A DNA stretch of 64,000 nt from the NCBI GenBank assembly GCA_001566295.1, contig KQ964263.1:515862-579861 (forward strand). Direction: 5' to 3'. Positions 1 through 11,900 of this stretch are shown here, one piece after another. Every line of letters starts with the position of its first letter. The stretch's first letter is position 1. Source of the DNA: Microdochium bolleyi (taxonomy: Eukaryota; Ascomycota; Sordariomycetes; Xylariales; Microdochiaceae). A program made the position numbers and the translations under genes. The notes under the pieces were generated by a model. That model ran no database searches. It was not told where the DNA came from and worked only from the letters and a program-made list of their open reading frames with translations.

Positions 1-893
1 TTGCCATCCCCTTCGGGGCCACGGGACCGCTGCCCGTCGCGGTTCTGCTGCCCGTCCTTGTTGCGCCCCGAGAACAGCCCCCCCAGTCCGGAGACGAGAT
101 CCTTGACCTGCTCCTGGATCTCGCCGCGCACGCCGTCGCCGACGTCGCGCGTGCTTGTGTTGCCGCGCAACCAGCGCTTGATGTGATCGAGCGCGAGGCG
201 CGTGAACTGCTCGGCGATGGGGGCGTGCTGCTCGCGCAGCTTGAGCCCGACGTGCTCCTTGATCTCCGGGCTGATGAGCCGCGCCTTCTCCTCGGGGTGC
301 CGCGCCGTGTCCTTGACCGTGTCGCTGAGGACGCCGAGGAGGCCGTCAAGCTGCAGGCCGCCGCCACCGCCGCCGCCGCCGCCGCCGCCCCGGTTGTCGT
401 TGAGGTGGTCCTGCACGGCGTTGACGGCGGCGGAGAGGAACCCGCCGGCGCTGCCACCGAAGTCGCCGAAACCTCTAGCATTGCTATTCGGTGCTGAGCG
501 GGCGTTGCTGTTGTTGTTGTTGCCGCTGCCGCCCTCAGTCAGGTTGAAGATCTCGCCAAGGTCGTCTCCCGCTTCGGACGCGACCTGGCTGAAGCCGCGC
601 GTCAGGGCAGCGATCTCATCGGCGAAGGGCAGGGACTGGCCGCCGTAGGCATCGGGCGGGTTGGGGTCGAGCGAGTGATCGCCGCCTCCGCGGGATCTGG
701 CGTTGGGGTTGCCGTCGTTGTTGCCGTCGCGGTTGAAGAGGCTGCGGAAGGCATCGACGACCTGGTCCTCAAGGCTGTCGATGGTGCGCTGCTGGAAGGT
801 CTCGAGCTCGGCGACGACGCGGGGCTGGATCTCTGGGTAGAGCGAGTCGACGTACTTGTCGATGTGCTCGGCGAGAGCCTCGGGGAGGGGCAT
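1..893 (-). CDS. Partial hypothetical protein (C-terminus off window)
   Basis: A minus-strand reading frame starts with ATG at 893-891 and stays open for 297 codons to the left edge, so the C-terminus is missing. The encoded N-terminus (MPLPEALAEHIDKYVDSLYP) is amphipathic and acidic. It is followed by an Asn/Gly/Asp-rich middle, a run of about ten glycines near residue 170, and a predicted helical, charged second half. There is no signal peptide or membrane segment. I recognise the style of conserved fungal hypothetical proteins but no named domain, and I assign no function. The start is chosen because it is the first ATG and no in-frame upstream extension looks coding. It is divergent from the reductase gene that starts at 2303. 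Confidence 0.75.
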   Translation of the reverse strand, partial: MPLPEALAEHIDKYVDSLYPEIQPRVVAELETFQQRTIDSLEDQVVDAFRSLFNRDGNNDGNPNARSRGGGDHSLDPNPPDAYGGQSLPFADEIAALTRGFSQVASEAGDDLGEIFNLTEGGSGNNNNSNARSAPNSNARGFGDFGGSAGGFLSAAVNAVQDHLNDNRGGGGGGGGGGGLQLDGLLGVLSDTVKDTARHPEEKARLISPEIKEHVGLKLREQHAPIAEQFTRLALDHIKRWLRGNTSTRDVGDGVRGEIQEQVKDLVSGLGGLFSGRNKDGQQNRDGQRSRGPEGDG

Positions 894-2166
894 CGTGATG
901 GATGGTAGAGAGTGACGAAGCTGGTGGTTTGGGTGGGTGGCTTAGTCGAGGGCGATACAGGGCTGGACCCTGAAAATCAGACAGCAATGACAAAGCGAGA
1001 ACAGAGAGTTCACCAACAAGCTAGGTCAGGTACGATCTCGCCAGAATGAAGCTTGGGAGCTGAGGGAGCTGAGGGAGCTCGTGTGGGGTTGCTGCGGGGT
1101 GCGGACCACGTCATTGAGGGGCCGCAGACTTGGAAGGAGGCCTCAGGCACAGCTCTGGTTGATCCATTTATACATCTCCATAGGGTAAGCATAAATTGTC
1201 CAGTGCATAATTACTCGAGGCATCTCTACTCTGGTAATAGTGAACACACAAGTTTGTGGACAGTCAAGGTGCCTCCAAGTGATGATGCTTTGATACTTGA
1301 TATTTGGACGACGGGTTCGTGACATTGAGCTGGCGTGAGGTAAAGTCACGGCTTTGAAAGGTCTGTATCTCTACCAACCTTCTCCATAATACTGTCCGAG
1401 TGTCAGGAATACTTCCACCTTGATGGGCGTCCTTCTGAAGGACTTATTGACAGCTCAGTTCTGCGAAGGGCTCAATTGCTTGTCCACTTCACTGTTCCGC
1501 CATGCTGTAAATGCAATCGACAAGTCTGTTAGTCTGCTGACGCAAGCTGCGTTTCGGGCAACTCTCTTGTCCTGTAGGTAGTCAGCCCAGATAAGCCTAC
1601 GCGGAATACGCGTAAGTGAGCAGGTTTGAAATCAGAAGCCGACGGAGTGCATAGTCAACTTGATGAGTCCGCTGCCGAGATCCGGCTGACTTCCTGGCAT
1701 GTGAACCCCGGCCACATGCAGCTGTGCGAAGAATCTCTCAATGACACGGACCTTTATACTGCAGCCACGGCAAGTCTGTGGCCTTTTATTCCCGTAGGAA
1801 ACTCGCGCGGTGATCATGTTACTAACTAGCGCTGACACCGTGACGCAGCCCTGCGAGCTATAAACCTGGGTTAAGCGGACAGTATCGGTGGGCTAAAGAT
1901 TTTAAGCTTTCCCGGCAGTCGATGACGGACTCTCTTCTGGTCGCCGGCCTCCGTAAGCGCTCACAACTGCAGCGGGAATTCCCCGAAATCGAGAGTATGG
2001 CTGATGTTGCGGCCGCTCAGACACCGTACGAGCCGAGGCCGAGGATTGATCACGCAAGGAGGGTGTTCAGCAAACAATGCATACGCCACTTGGCTGACTG
2101 ATTGCCAGACCCCGTGGATTACTGCTCACGGTGGAAACGTAGAGTTCTGCGTAGTTGGCATATTAT

Positions 2167-2172
2167 TATAAG
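2167..2172 (+). promoter_or_regulatory. TATA-like element of the reductase gene
   Basis: TATAAG lies 130 bp upstream of the ATG at 2303, within an AT-rich patch. The same hexamer occurs 115-185 bp upstream of several other starts in this window, which supports a core-promoter role by inference. Confidence 0.4.
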
Positions 2173-2254
2173 TTTGTTCCCGGAACTTCCATCAGCTGGG
2201 CACAGGCTGTCTTATCCTTACTCTCTTTACATTCTGCTTGTTCTGAATTCATCG

Positions 2255-2255
<1 letters not shown>

Positions 2256-2294
<39 letters not shown>

Positions 2295-2299
2295 ACACC
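2256..2299 (+). repeat. (CA)n microsatellite in 5' leader
   Basis: A CA dinucleotide repeat of about 22 units with one TC interruption ends four bases before the reductase ATG. It probably lies in the 5' untranslated leader and is expected to vary in length between strains. Confidence 0.9.
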
Positions 2300-2302
2300 A
2301 CA

Positions 2303-5300
2303 ATGACATACGACATCGAACGCCCTGGAGCTCTAGTGCCGTACAGCACGCCCCGGCTGATTCCGCACGTGATTGACGAGAGGGCCGCCTCGATCCCCGA
2401 AGGCGAGGCATTCCGTCGCCCCTGCTCGTCGCAGGCGAAAGATGGCTGGGAGAGTGTCACATGGCGGCGGCTCGCAAATGCGATCAACCGCACGGCAAGA
2501 TGGCTCGTGGACACACTCGGCGTGCCGACGCCTGGATCGTTCCCGACGATCGCGTACATTGCGCAGAACGATGCCCGGTACATCGCGCTCGTGGTGGCTA
2601 CGCACAAGGCTGGGTACAAGGTCAGTCGTTGTCATGCCCTTTACCCTGATCATCATTCTTCCCTCCAGTCATCTCGGTATCTGCCAGCAAACCCCCTGAG
2701 AGGATCCTCACGGCATTCACATGCGTTTTTCGTGGCGAGCATTTTGCATCTTCCTAACTCCTGACAGGCACTCCTCATCTCCCCGCGTAACACTACCGAG
2801 GCTCAACTCAGCCTCTTCGAGAAGACGGACTGCGATACGCTGCTTATCGACAGCGCCTTGCGCCCCCTCGCCCAGCAATGGCTCGGCGCCCGACCTTCAA
2901 TGCAGGCCATCGAGATCGCGCCCTTTGCGGAGTGGTTCACAGAGGAAGCGGCGCCGCACGTGCCGTACACCAAGACATACGACGAGGCAAAGTGGGATCC
3001 GCTCGTTGTGCTGCACACCAGCGGCAGCAGTGAGTTTAGCTAGTTACTACCACTTTTGAATTTGATCAACTGCGAAACAGGACGTGCTGACCGACCGGGC
3101 AGCTGGCATCCCGAAGCCCGTAGTTCCGACGCACGGCATGCTCGGCATCAACGACCAACTGCACGACCTGCCCGAATACCAAGGGGCCAAGATTTTCATG
3201 CGGGCCTTTGAGCGGAGGATCACAAAGGGCATCTTCGTTCCGAGTAAGTCGACCCCGGATCCTCCTCCTGCTTTCCGCACGCGCAATGGTTACACCGGCT
3301 AACAGCCGGAACAGTGCCCCTCTTCCACGCCGCGGGATTGTTCTTCTCCCTCATGTGCATCGCGTACTGGGACATTCCTTACGCGCTGGGCATGCCGGAC
3401 CGCCCCGTCTCGGCGGACCTAGCCCACGACTGTATCGCCCATGCGGGCGTCGACGCCGTGCTCCTGCCGCCCTCGGTCCTCGAGCAGATGAGCCAGGTGC
3501 CGGAGCACGTTGAGGCGCTGAGCTCGCTAAACATGGTGGTCTTTGGTGGCGGTGAGTCATACATATCAACCTCCTTCCCACTGCTCGGAACTATGATGAT
3601 AAGCTAAATGCTAACATTACGTGCGTGTCTTGGGATCACAAAGGCCCCCTGGCAAGCGAGACTGGTGACCGGCTGGTCCAGCAGGGAGTCAAGATCACAA
3701 ACTGCATCGCCTCCTCGGAGTAAGTGTTGTCTGCGCCTCCAGACTGTGGCGACCCCTTTTATGCTTCAAAGGAGGCTCCCCCAGCGAATTCGAACATGGC
3801 AAGAGGATGCTGACAGCGCTACACACAAACAGAGCCTGTCCGTACCTATTCTACTTCCAGCCCGACCAGAAGCTGTGGCAATACTATATCTTCAACTCGA
3901 ACGTCATGAACATCGAGTGGCGCCCGGTGCTCAGCGCCACTGACAGCACCACCACCCTCGATAACAGCAAGGCCGAGCCCAACACGAGGATTACTGGCGT
4001 GGCCACCCCACCCCAGGACAGCGATACCTGCTACCAGATGGTCGTCCGCCGCCGGGACAAGACTGCCCGGCGCAACCCGGGCTACCAGGCGTGGTTCTAC
4101 ACTTTCCCGGACGCCGACGAGTATGACACCAAGGACCTCTACGCGCCGCACCCGACGCTGCCGGACCACTGGCGCCACGTCGGGCGCGGCGACGACATCA
4201 TTGTCTTCTCCAACGGCGAGAAGCTGAACCCGGTGACCGTCGAGGATATCCTCACGGACCACCCGGCCGTTCACGGGGCGCTCGTCGTCGGGGCCGCGCG
4301 GTTCCAGGCGGGCCTGCTGGTCGAGCCGGCGGCGCCGGTCGTCCCAGATCATCAGGTGGACAGCAGAAGCAGTACTGCCGAGGACGAGGCCGAGGCCGCT
4401 GCGCAATTGCTGGTCGACAAGATCTGGCCACTCGTCCAGCGCGCCAACGGGCAGACGGTCAAGCACGGCCGGATCGCGCGGGATATGATCCACGTCTGCC
4501 GCCCCGGCAAGCCGTTCCTGAGGGCCGGCAAGGGCACGGTCCAGCGAGCGGCGACGGTGAAGCTGTACTCAGCGGAGATCGATGAGATGTATCGGCGTGC
4601 CGAGGCGGCGGCGGCGGCAGGACCCAGCGGTGATGTCGATATCGACACGAGCTCCGAGAGTGCCCTGGTGAAGACGCTACTGCACGTCTTTGGCGACAAG
4701 ATCGCGGACTCGTCGGTGCTGGCGTCAGAGTCAAAGCTGGGTCCTGACTCGGACTTGTTTGCCGTGGGTGTTGACTCGCTCATGGTGGTCACGGCGTCGA
4801 GGCAACTGCGTGCGGGACTGCTAGCTGCTGGCTATCATCCCGTCAGTGGCGTCAAAGATGTCCTAGGCCCCCGAGCGTTCTATGCCAACCCGACGCCACG
4901 GTTATTGGCTCGGTACATCTTGCGGTGTTTTGTCAGGGACACAGAACCGGCGAACGGCACGAACCCCGTGAAACCATCTCCAGCCACCACAAATGGGAAT
5001 CTCAATGGCAACGGAGATCCCGTCGAGGTTGACACCGACGAGGAAGAGCAGACGACCCTGAAGACCATGCAGACCCTTCTGGACCAGCTGACCACCGACC
5101 TGCCTCCCCCCTTGCACAAGAACAAGCCGGAGCCGGCATCCCACGACCAGACAATCATCCTCACCGGCTCGACGGGCATGCTTGGCGGTGTCATACTCGA
5201 GGTGCTCCTCGCCAACCCCCGCGTCGGCAGGGTGGTCTGCCTAAACCGCGCAGCAGACGGCGGCCGGAGTAAGTATCACGAGACCAGGGATACGCGGTCC

Positions 5301-6470
5301 GCGGGCAGACCCTCCTCGTCCAGCAACGGCGTCACCGATATCATCGTCGACAACAACGCCGCGAGACTCGAGTTCCACCGCATCGACTCGGCCGACCCGC
5401 ACTTGGGCCTCGTTCCGGAGGTATACGACCGGCTCCTCCGCACGGCAGACAGGATCATCCACAGCGCGTGGCCGGTCAACTTCAACATCCCCCTGTCATC
5501 CTTCGCGGCGAGCCTCCAGGGGGTGCGCGGGATCGCGGACCTCGCGAGCCGCGCGGCGAAGAAGGTCGTCGTCGTGTTCGTGTCGAGCATCGCGTCCGTG
5601 CAAGGGTACCATCATCACCACGGGGACGGCCCCGTGCCGGAGACGCAGCTGACGGACTTGCGCACCGCGCTGCCCAGCGGCGGGTACGGCCAGAGTAAGA
5701 TGCTGGGCAGTCTCGTGCTGGACGAGGCCGCGGCGAGGGGTGGCGGGTTCGTGGCCGCGAGCGTGCGGGTGGGACAGATCGCGGGTTCTGAAGGGGTCCT
5801 CTTCCCCCTCGCCGGAGGTCGCAGGACCGGAGAGGGAAAGGATGAGAGAGTAGGAGCGGGGTCAGGGGACCACGACGCTGTGGTGTGGAATCGTCATGAA
5901 TGGCTGCCCTCGCTCATCGCCAGCAGTGTCTACCTCGGTGCCCTCCCACGCACGCTCGGCGCGATGGACCGCGTCGACTGGACGCCCGTGGAGAGAATCG
6001 CGGGCTTGATCACCGAGGTCGCGGGTATTCCTGCTGCCGGGCGTGCGGTGGTTGCTGGTAACGAGGCACAGGATGGACAAGTAGATGATGGTCCTCCGGG
6101 CGAGCTGGGCGGATACTACCACGGCATCAACCCCCAGGCCACGACCTGGAGCGGCGCGCTGGTGCAGTCTGTGCAGGAATACTACGACATCCTGAGACTT
6201 GTAGATATCGGGGACTGGGTGACACTGCTGGAGGAGAGCCAGAAGGGACTGGATGACGAGGCTGATGAGGCCGAGGTCGCGCGCAAGATGGCGAGGAACC
6301 CAGGGCTGAAGCTGCTGGACACGTATCGTGGCATGCTGGGCGCGCAGGGGCTGGCTGTGCTAGACATGACGAGGACGCAGGCGCAGAGTCCCAGCATGAA
6401 GGCCGCCGGGCCAGTGACACCGGAGCTGATGCGTGGCTGGTGTCGGCAGTGGGGATTTGAGCGGCAGTAA
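2303..6470 (+). CDS. NRPS-like adenylate-forming reductase (A-T-R)
   Basis: Six exons (2303-2620, 2768-3029, 3103-3243, 3315-3551, 3644-3719, 3833-6470) join in frame to 1,223 aa; all introns are GT..AG. The adenylation domain carries the nucleotide-binding core HTSGSTGIPKPV near residues 186-198. The carrier domain has GVDSL, with the probable phosphopantetheine serine at S660. The C-terminal NAD(P)-dependent reductase domain has GSTGMLGG near 788 and the catalytic pair Y963/K967 in YGQSK. This order matches fungal adenylate-forming reductases, which activate a carboxylic acid, load it on the carrier arm and release it as aldehyde or alcohol. The substrate cannot be read from sequence. There is no condensation domain. 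Intron 3 has two in-frame acceptors nine bases apart (after 3305 or 3314). The gene stands alone, without other obvious biosynthetic enzymes. Confidence 0.93.
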
Positions 6471-7440
6471 ACATCGACATGATGGAGAATTGTCTCTAGG
6501 GAGTTCATTGCAAGCAGCATCTGGCAGCAGCCTCAGTTGGATAATAGCCGCACAGGGTTAGGTATCCCCTCTCAACAGGAGTGACGCGGTTGCTGTGGCT
6601 TCTAGCAGCCACGAGTATTCGTTTCTGAACACGATATTCCCTTGCAATATGGGAGTAATCATCGTGATTGTCTCCGTCTGGTTTATTGGCTTCAGTTGTC
6701 GGATGACCAGGTATTGATCATATCACTAGACAGACTTGTAATGATCTGGCTTGCGACAAAGCACATATTAACAGTCCCCAGAGAAGACGCGACGCACAAA
6801 GCAAATTCTAAGAGGACCGAGAGGCACGAGAGTTATAGGCACTGTCCCATGCCCTTCACGACGGGTAGTACGATCTGAAGTCGGAATAATGCGAGGTCTA
6901 TGCTTTGTGCTCAGTCGCCTGCGGGGGCTGTCTCATCCAAAGAGCCCACAAGGTTGGTGGACAAGTTTGACTGACGATAGAATCGGCCGAATAAGCACTC
7001 TTCCTCTTCGGCCGAAGCTACTGCCCCTCCCCGACAGTCGGGAATGTGAAGACAAGATAGCCCGGCAAGGCAGGTAGTGCTTGCCATGGACGTCCACCCA
7101 CAATGTTGTTTGTAAGCCTTGTCTCCGCGTGCCGGATCCGAGCGTGCGAGTCAAGTCAGAGAGCCGGCTCCCCGCTAATATTTCCTCTGGAAAGACAAAA
7201 ATGCTTCCTGGGTGTCCGCCGCTGAGTATATCTCCACCTGCCAGAGGACAGCAGTGCCCCCAGCCAATGAGGCCCCGGGCAAAGCTCACCCAAGGACACA
7301 CAGAAGGGCCGAGAGAGCCGCTTCTTCTCAGCTACATTCTTTTCTGGTCCCTGGGCCCCACTTGGTGAGATCCAGAGCGGGGATTGAGTGGGTCCCGCGT
7401 GCCTGCCGAGCCTGCCCCTGGTCTCTTGCTGCCCCTCTGG

Positions 7441-7460
7441 CCAATCACCGCGGACGCATT
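7441..7460 (+). promoter_or_regulatory. CSAAT-N12-RWT motif 1 (HapX/CBC type)
   Basis: The bases read CCAAT, then 12 bases, then ATT. This fits the CSAAT-N12-RWT composite element known for CCAAT-binding complex plus HapX at the Aspergillus vacuolar iron importer gene. It lies about 310 bp upstream of the iron transporter ATG, on the coding strand. Confidence 0.6.
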
Positions 7461-7480
7461 ACACGTCGCACACCGCCTGG

Positions 7481-7500
7481 CGAATCACAAGTGCCGTAAT
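7481..7500 (+). promoter_or_regulatory. CSAAT-N12-RWT motif 2 (HapX/CBC type)
   Basis: The bases read CGAAT, then 12 bases, then AAT, again matching CSAAT-N12-RWT. It is on the same strand as motif 1 and starts exactly 40 bp after it, about 270 bp upstream of the ATG at 7771. Confidence 0.55.
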
Positions 7501-7770
7501 GCATTGCCATCACCCGGCTCTTGATTGGACAGATGAGTGAGAGTGGGGGACCTCTGTGCGATTGCCTGCCCTAGCTGGAGCTTATTATAAGTCAAGTAGT
7601 GCTTGCTGTGTAGGAGCTTCGAGAAGAAGGTGTGCCACCTATCTATCTCTACTCCTCTGACGACGTTGCCAAGACTCAAAACCTTCGACACGACTGTGCT
7701 GTTTTCGAACCACCTGGGGGCTGCGAAACACCAACAAAGCATCCCGAATCAGCAACAGCAAGCCACATTC

Positions 7771-8970
7771 ATGACTTATACGTCCCTGCCTGAAATGGCT
7801 TCGCAAAACAATGCTTGTAAGCGCATAGTGCTCGTCTGGGAGCTTCACCGGTATACTCTCGGAACTAACATGTCTCGACAGCACAAGGGCGTAAGCCTAC
7901 AGAGACCGACAGCCTGCTGCCCTCGCACAACACCGTCGCGTCCTCACAAGCACAATCACGGTCGGCATCGTCGTCGACCTCGTCCCTCTCCACACTGCTC
8001 GGCGAGCGGAAATCCTCCACAGCATCCTCAGCATCATCCTCGGCGTGTCGGAGCAAGCACTTTGCCCCACACAGCACCCCGACACCGACACCATGGGCCT
8101 GCCTGGTGCACTACATGCGGCAGCTCGTCGGCGTGGACGACTCGAAGCGCTCTAACGTCGGCGTCCGCGCCCGCATGGTGTCGGACGCCATCATCGGCCT
8201 CTCGGACGGCCTGACCGTGCCCTTTGCCCTGACCGCCGGCCTGTCCTCAGTCGACGGCATCGCGGCGCGGACAATCGTGTATGGCGGCCTGGCGGAGCTC
8301 ATCGCCGGTGCCATCAGCATGGGCCTGGGCGGGTACCTGGGTGCCAGGAGTGAATTGTGAGTCTTCTCCCTCATTGCGCTTATAGCCGTACCTTCCCACG
8401 CACTGCTTCTTTGCTAACACGACCCTCTCCTGCCTCAGACAATCATGGCGCGAGACCCGCCGCGGCGAGAACCTGCGTGTCGCGACAGAGCCCGACGCTG
8501 TCGACGCCGACGTGCGCGACATCTTTGCCGAATACGACATCTCGCCGGCCACCATGTCCCTGCTGACCAGCGAGCTGTCGTCATCGCCCAAGTACGTCGA
8601 CTTCATCATGGAGTTCCACCACGGCACGCCCGAGCCCAGCGCCGCGCGCGCGCTGCAGTCCGCCCTCATGATCGCCCTGGGCTACATGCTCGGCGGGATC
8701 GTGCCCTTGCTGCCGTACTTCTTCGTCGACGCCGGCGCGGGAGGAGGTGGCAGGAACATTGTGTGGGCGCTGTGGGTGTCGGTGTGCGTCATGGCGGTCG
8801 CGTTGTTCGCGTTCGGGTACGTCAAGACGTGCGTCTTCACCGGGTGGCAGAGCTGGCGGTGCGTCAAGCAGGGCGTGTACGGGGGCCTGCAGATGGTTGT
8901 CGTGGGCGGTGCGGCGGCCGGGTCGGCCGTCGCGCTGGTCAAGATCTTTGAGGGCGTTGGTGGCCGGTGA
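7771..8970 (+). CDS. CCC1: CCC1/VIT-family vacuolar iron transporter
   Basis: Three exons (7771-7816, 7882-8356, 8439-8970) join in frame to 350 aa. The N-terminal ~95 residues are Ser/Thr-rich and probably cytosolic. The family signature follows at residues 114-135 (MVSDAIIGLSDGLTVPFAL), with the acidic D117 and D124 in the first membrane helix. Five hydrophobic segments are visible in all: two before the second intron and three after it. A hydrophilic, acidic middle (about residues 174-240) corresponds to the metal-binding loop of the family. Members move cytosolic Fe2+ (and Mn2+) into the vacuole and protect against iron excess; yeast Ccc1 is 322 aa, close to this length. Two HapX/CBC-type motifs upstream suggest iron-dependent regulation. 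The start is chosen because the short first exon gives a natural N-terminus and correct phase (15 codons plus one base). Confidence 0.93.
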
Positions 8971-11900
8971 TGCTGCGGCTGCTGTAGGAGGCTTAGGGTC
9001 GTTGGGTTCGGAGTTCAGGAGACCGGGTCCCATGAACGAGCGCATGGGTCCGAGTTGGCTTTGTTATTGTTGTACAAAATCCAGGACTTCTCACGAGAAA
9101 TGAAATCAGCTTGCGAATCAAAATTTGACTCTCCAAGATTGTCTGTGGCCGGTGCCGCCTGGATGTGCAAAGAATTTGAAGCATGTTTGCAAAGCGACAA
9201 CTTTGATCAATAAGAGCAAGAACAATGCACCATGAATTATTAATCCACTTTTGACAGCGAACTCCTTATGATTCAGATTGTTGGCGTTGCTGTTTTCTCG
9301 CACAACGACAAGAGTGCGGAAGTGTTTTTAGTACTGCTTTTATCAGCATTGGTGCAGTATAGTAGAGATATCTCGGATAGTCGCCTAGGGACAGCCGTTG
9401 TCATGGCGTAGCAACGTGAAAAACACACCGTTCTCTTGCAACCTCCAAGAACAACAATTATGTCAGAATACTCTCTCGTCAGACCTCGCTGTGCGGATTA
9501 AAACAAGTAGAAAGGCCCTCGCACAGCTTAGAAAAAAGTAAAGAATACAAATTAAATATAAGCAAAAGTACCACAACCATATGACGAGCCACAAAAGTTG
9601 GGTGCATGACAATTCGTGTGGACCGAGCTACGAACACATACTCAGGAAACAGTAGCAACAGTCACCACTGATCCAGGTTTCATTCGGCCAGTTGACTACA
9701 GCTGGTCCAAGGGCCAAGGGTTTCGGAATTTCTGGTGGAACGGGCGGCAGCAAACGTCACCACAATCGCCAGGACAAATGAAGAGACTTGTCTTTTTCTC
9801 CGCTCCTGCTGGCAGCTGGGGATATACGACGAGAACAGGCCACCTTCAAAAAGACTGGGGATCTGCCTGCCTACCTGCCTGCCTGCCTGCCGATGCCATC
9901 GCTCTCTGGCTTCGGACCTAGGTCTTTCGATCATGTACTGCACCTAAAGGTAAGAGTAACATTTGTACGACGGAGCTGGTAGAGCCTGAATAACGCCACA
10001 TGAGTTCTGCCTCAGGGACGGACTTGGGTTGTTTGTTGCCTCCAGGTTTGTCCATGGGTGGCAGGTGCGACCTGGCGACTCCACGTCGCACTTGCCAGAA
10101 TGCATCTCCTCTCGGCACCGTGGAGATGGGGCTTTCTCTCGTCTGCCTACGCGTATCTCAGGATCCTCTCCTCACCCGTGGCTGTCATCACCCATCATCG
10201 AATCAGGTCATCGTGTACGTAAGTCCGGACAATCGGCCACTGTGTCTCACCCGCAAAGTGGGCATCGAACGAGCAGCCAGAACTCGCGGCACCGCGACCA
10301 CGTACCACCTTATCTCACGGGGAGTATTCCGGACGACGACGGCGACGGCGACGACGACGCATTGTACGGTGGGACATTACGCGCAAGCGCAACATGCCGG
10401 ACACCCGATATTGCGTCTCATCTCGGTCTCAGCGTGCCTAGCGCCAACTCTTTCCGAACAACCGCCCGCGGACAACACTGCAGATTGACGACAGGTGCTC
10501 AGAGATTCAGAACAGCAAGGCCAAGAGGCAGGCCTGTCCGATAGCGTGGGCGCCAAGTCGAGTTTCTGTCAAATCGACCGCGAGCTGCAGCCCAAGGTAC
10601 GTGGCAACGCTGTGGAGTTGCCATGTGAGCCCGACGTGAGATGCTGCTGAACCTGCCGTCATGAATTTGTCTAGGATACGACGACGACAACGACAACAAC
10701 GAGGTTCGGCCCGACTCCTCCGGTATGGAGATTGGTCCCGCTGCCTATCCGGCACACGCTTGCCGCATGGATGTACGCTGCGATGTATTCCACATGCAGC
10801 CGCGCGGCCTGACGTAAGCACCAACTGAGCCATACTTGGCGGCACAAGGTTTAGCCCTACCCGACCAACGTCTGGTGCTGCGTGAGGGCTCGGCTTGCGA
10901 TGCCAAGGCGAGACACGCTCGTTTGGGCGACGATCAGCCGCCTGACGAATCACGGCAGTCGGCTGCATGCACGGCGCCAGGCAAGGTGCAATCCCATTGC
11001 TCGTTTCTATCATCGACGAGACATGCACTGGCAGCCATGAGGGGTCGGGGACTCGCAGCCCTGGTCTGACGGGGTCCGGCCTCGGCTGACGGAGCACATC
11101 TCCGTCGCAGGTGATGGGAGGTGGACGTTCCAGGGCCGTGACTGGGCACCTTCATGACGTTCAGGATGTTTGGCCGGCCGTTGTGCCGAGGCGAAACCGA
11201 AACGCAGCAACGCGGACAAGGAACGAAACGAAACACTCCGCTTGCAAGTGTCAGGCTGTCAGTTGCGCTCTTGCATACTCGGCTCACTCCGCGTGCTTTG
11301 CAAAGGCAGTGGCGCGTGCTACTCTTGGTGTCTTTCAGCTAACATTTTCGAGGAGTCAACGCCTGCCCCCTTCCGCGGACTTGTTGATTTAAGCTTCTGC
11401 GCATAACCCTCGGCCATAACGCGCGGCCGGACCCACCGACGCCGCTACCCTCAATTAATTACGTGCTGCATGAAGATTCCAGGTCAACGCAGGACCGAGG
11501 GCAGCGGCACTGGATTTGTCTTGTCTTCCGCTCGGGGTGCAATGCTCGGCGCCTCCACGATGCTCGTCTGGGCGCAGTCGGAACACCATCAAGCTGCACG
11601 TGCGGTGGAAGACGCCCGCAGCTCACCGCTACCCCATATTCCCCACGCCAAATCCTCACTGCTGGCAGCCACTCAGTAACCCCGATCCTTAGCCGCAGCC
11701 CTCGTCCGCCCAAGGCGAGTTCTAGACGGGTCTGCACTCGGTCAACGTGGAGGCGGGGGTGTGGGGGCCCATCAAACTGGCTCATCACGCTGCGATCCAC
11801 GGTCCACGATTCACGCAGGACTCGCTGAACACCAGGGCTCGTGATCTGGGTCCTTGTTGTCACCATACTCCGTAGCGCCAGCCACAAGGCAGGACTGCGG

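Larger units (their letters stand above)
894..2302. other. Divergent intergenic region
   Basis: This 1.4 kb separates the divergent starts at 893 (minus) and 2303 (plus) and should hold both promoters. I see a short direct repeat (unit gagctgaggg, about 2.5 copies) near 1056-1080, a TATAAG element at 2167-2172 and a CA microsatellite abutting the reductase start. No reading frame here has convincing protein character. Confidence 0.7.
6471..7770. other. Intergenic, promoter of the iron transporter
   Basis: The stretch contains three CCAAT boxes (7264-7268, 7441-7445 and an inverted one at 7524-7528), two HapX-type composite motifs described separately, and a TATAAG at 7586-7591, 180 bp before the ATG. 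No coding sequence is evident. Confidence 0.7.

Noticed and set aside
2102..2302. In-frame upstream extension of the reductase gene
   Set aside because: It begins with a non-ATG codon and runs through the CA repeat; the ATG at 2303 gives a normal adenylation-domain N-terminus.
5269..5310. GTAAGTATC, a strong donor-like sequence in the reductase last exon
   Set aside because: No suitable acceptor keeps the frame at a normal intron length, and the frame reads through with reductase-domain residues on both sides.
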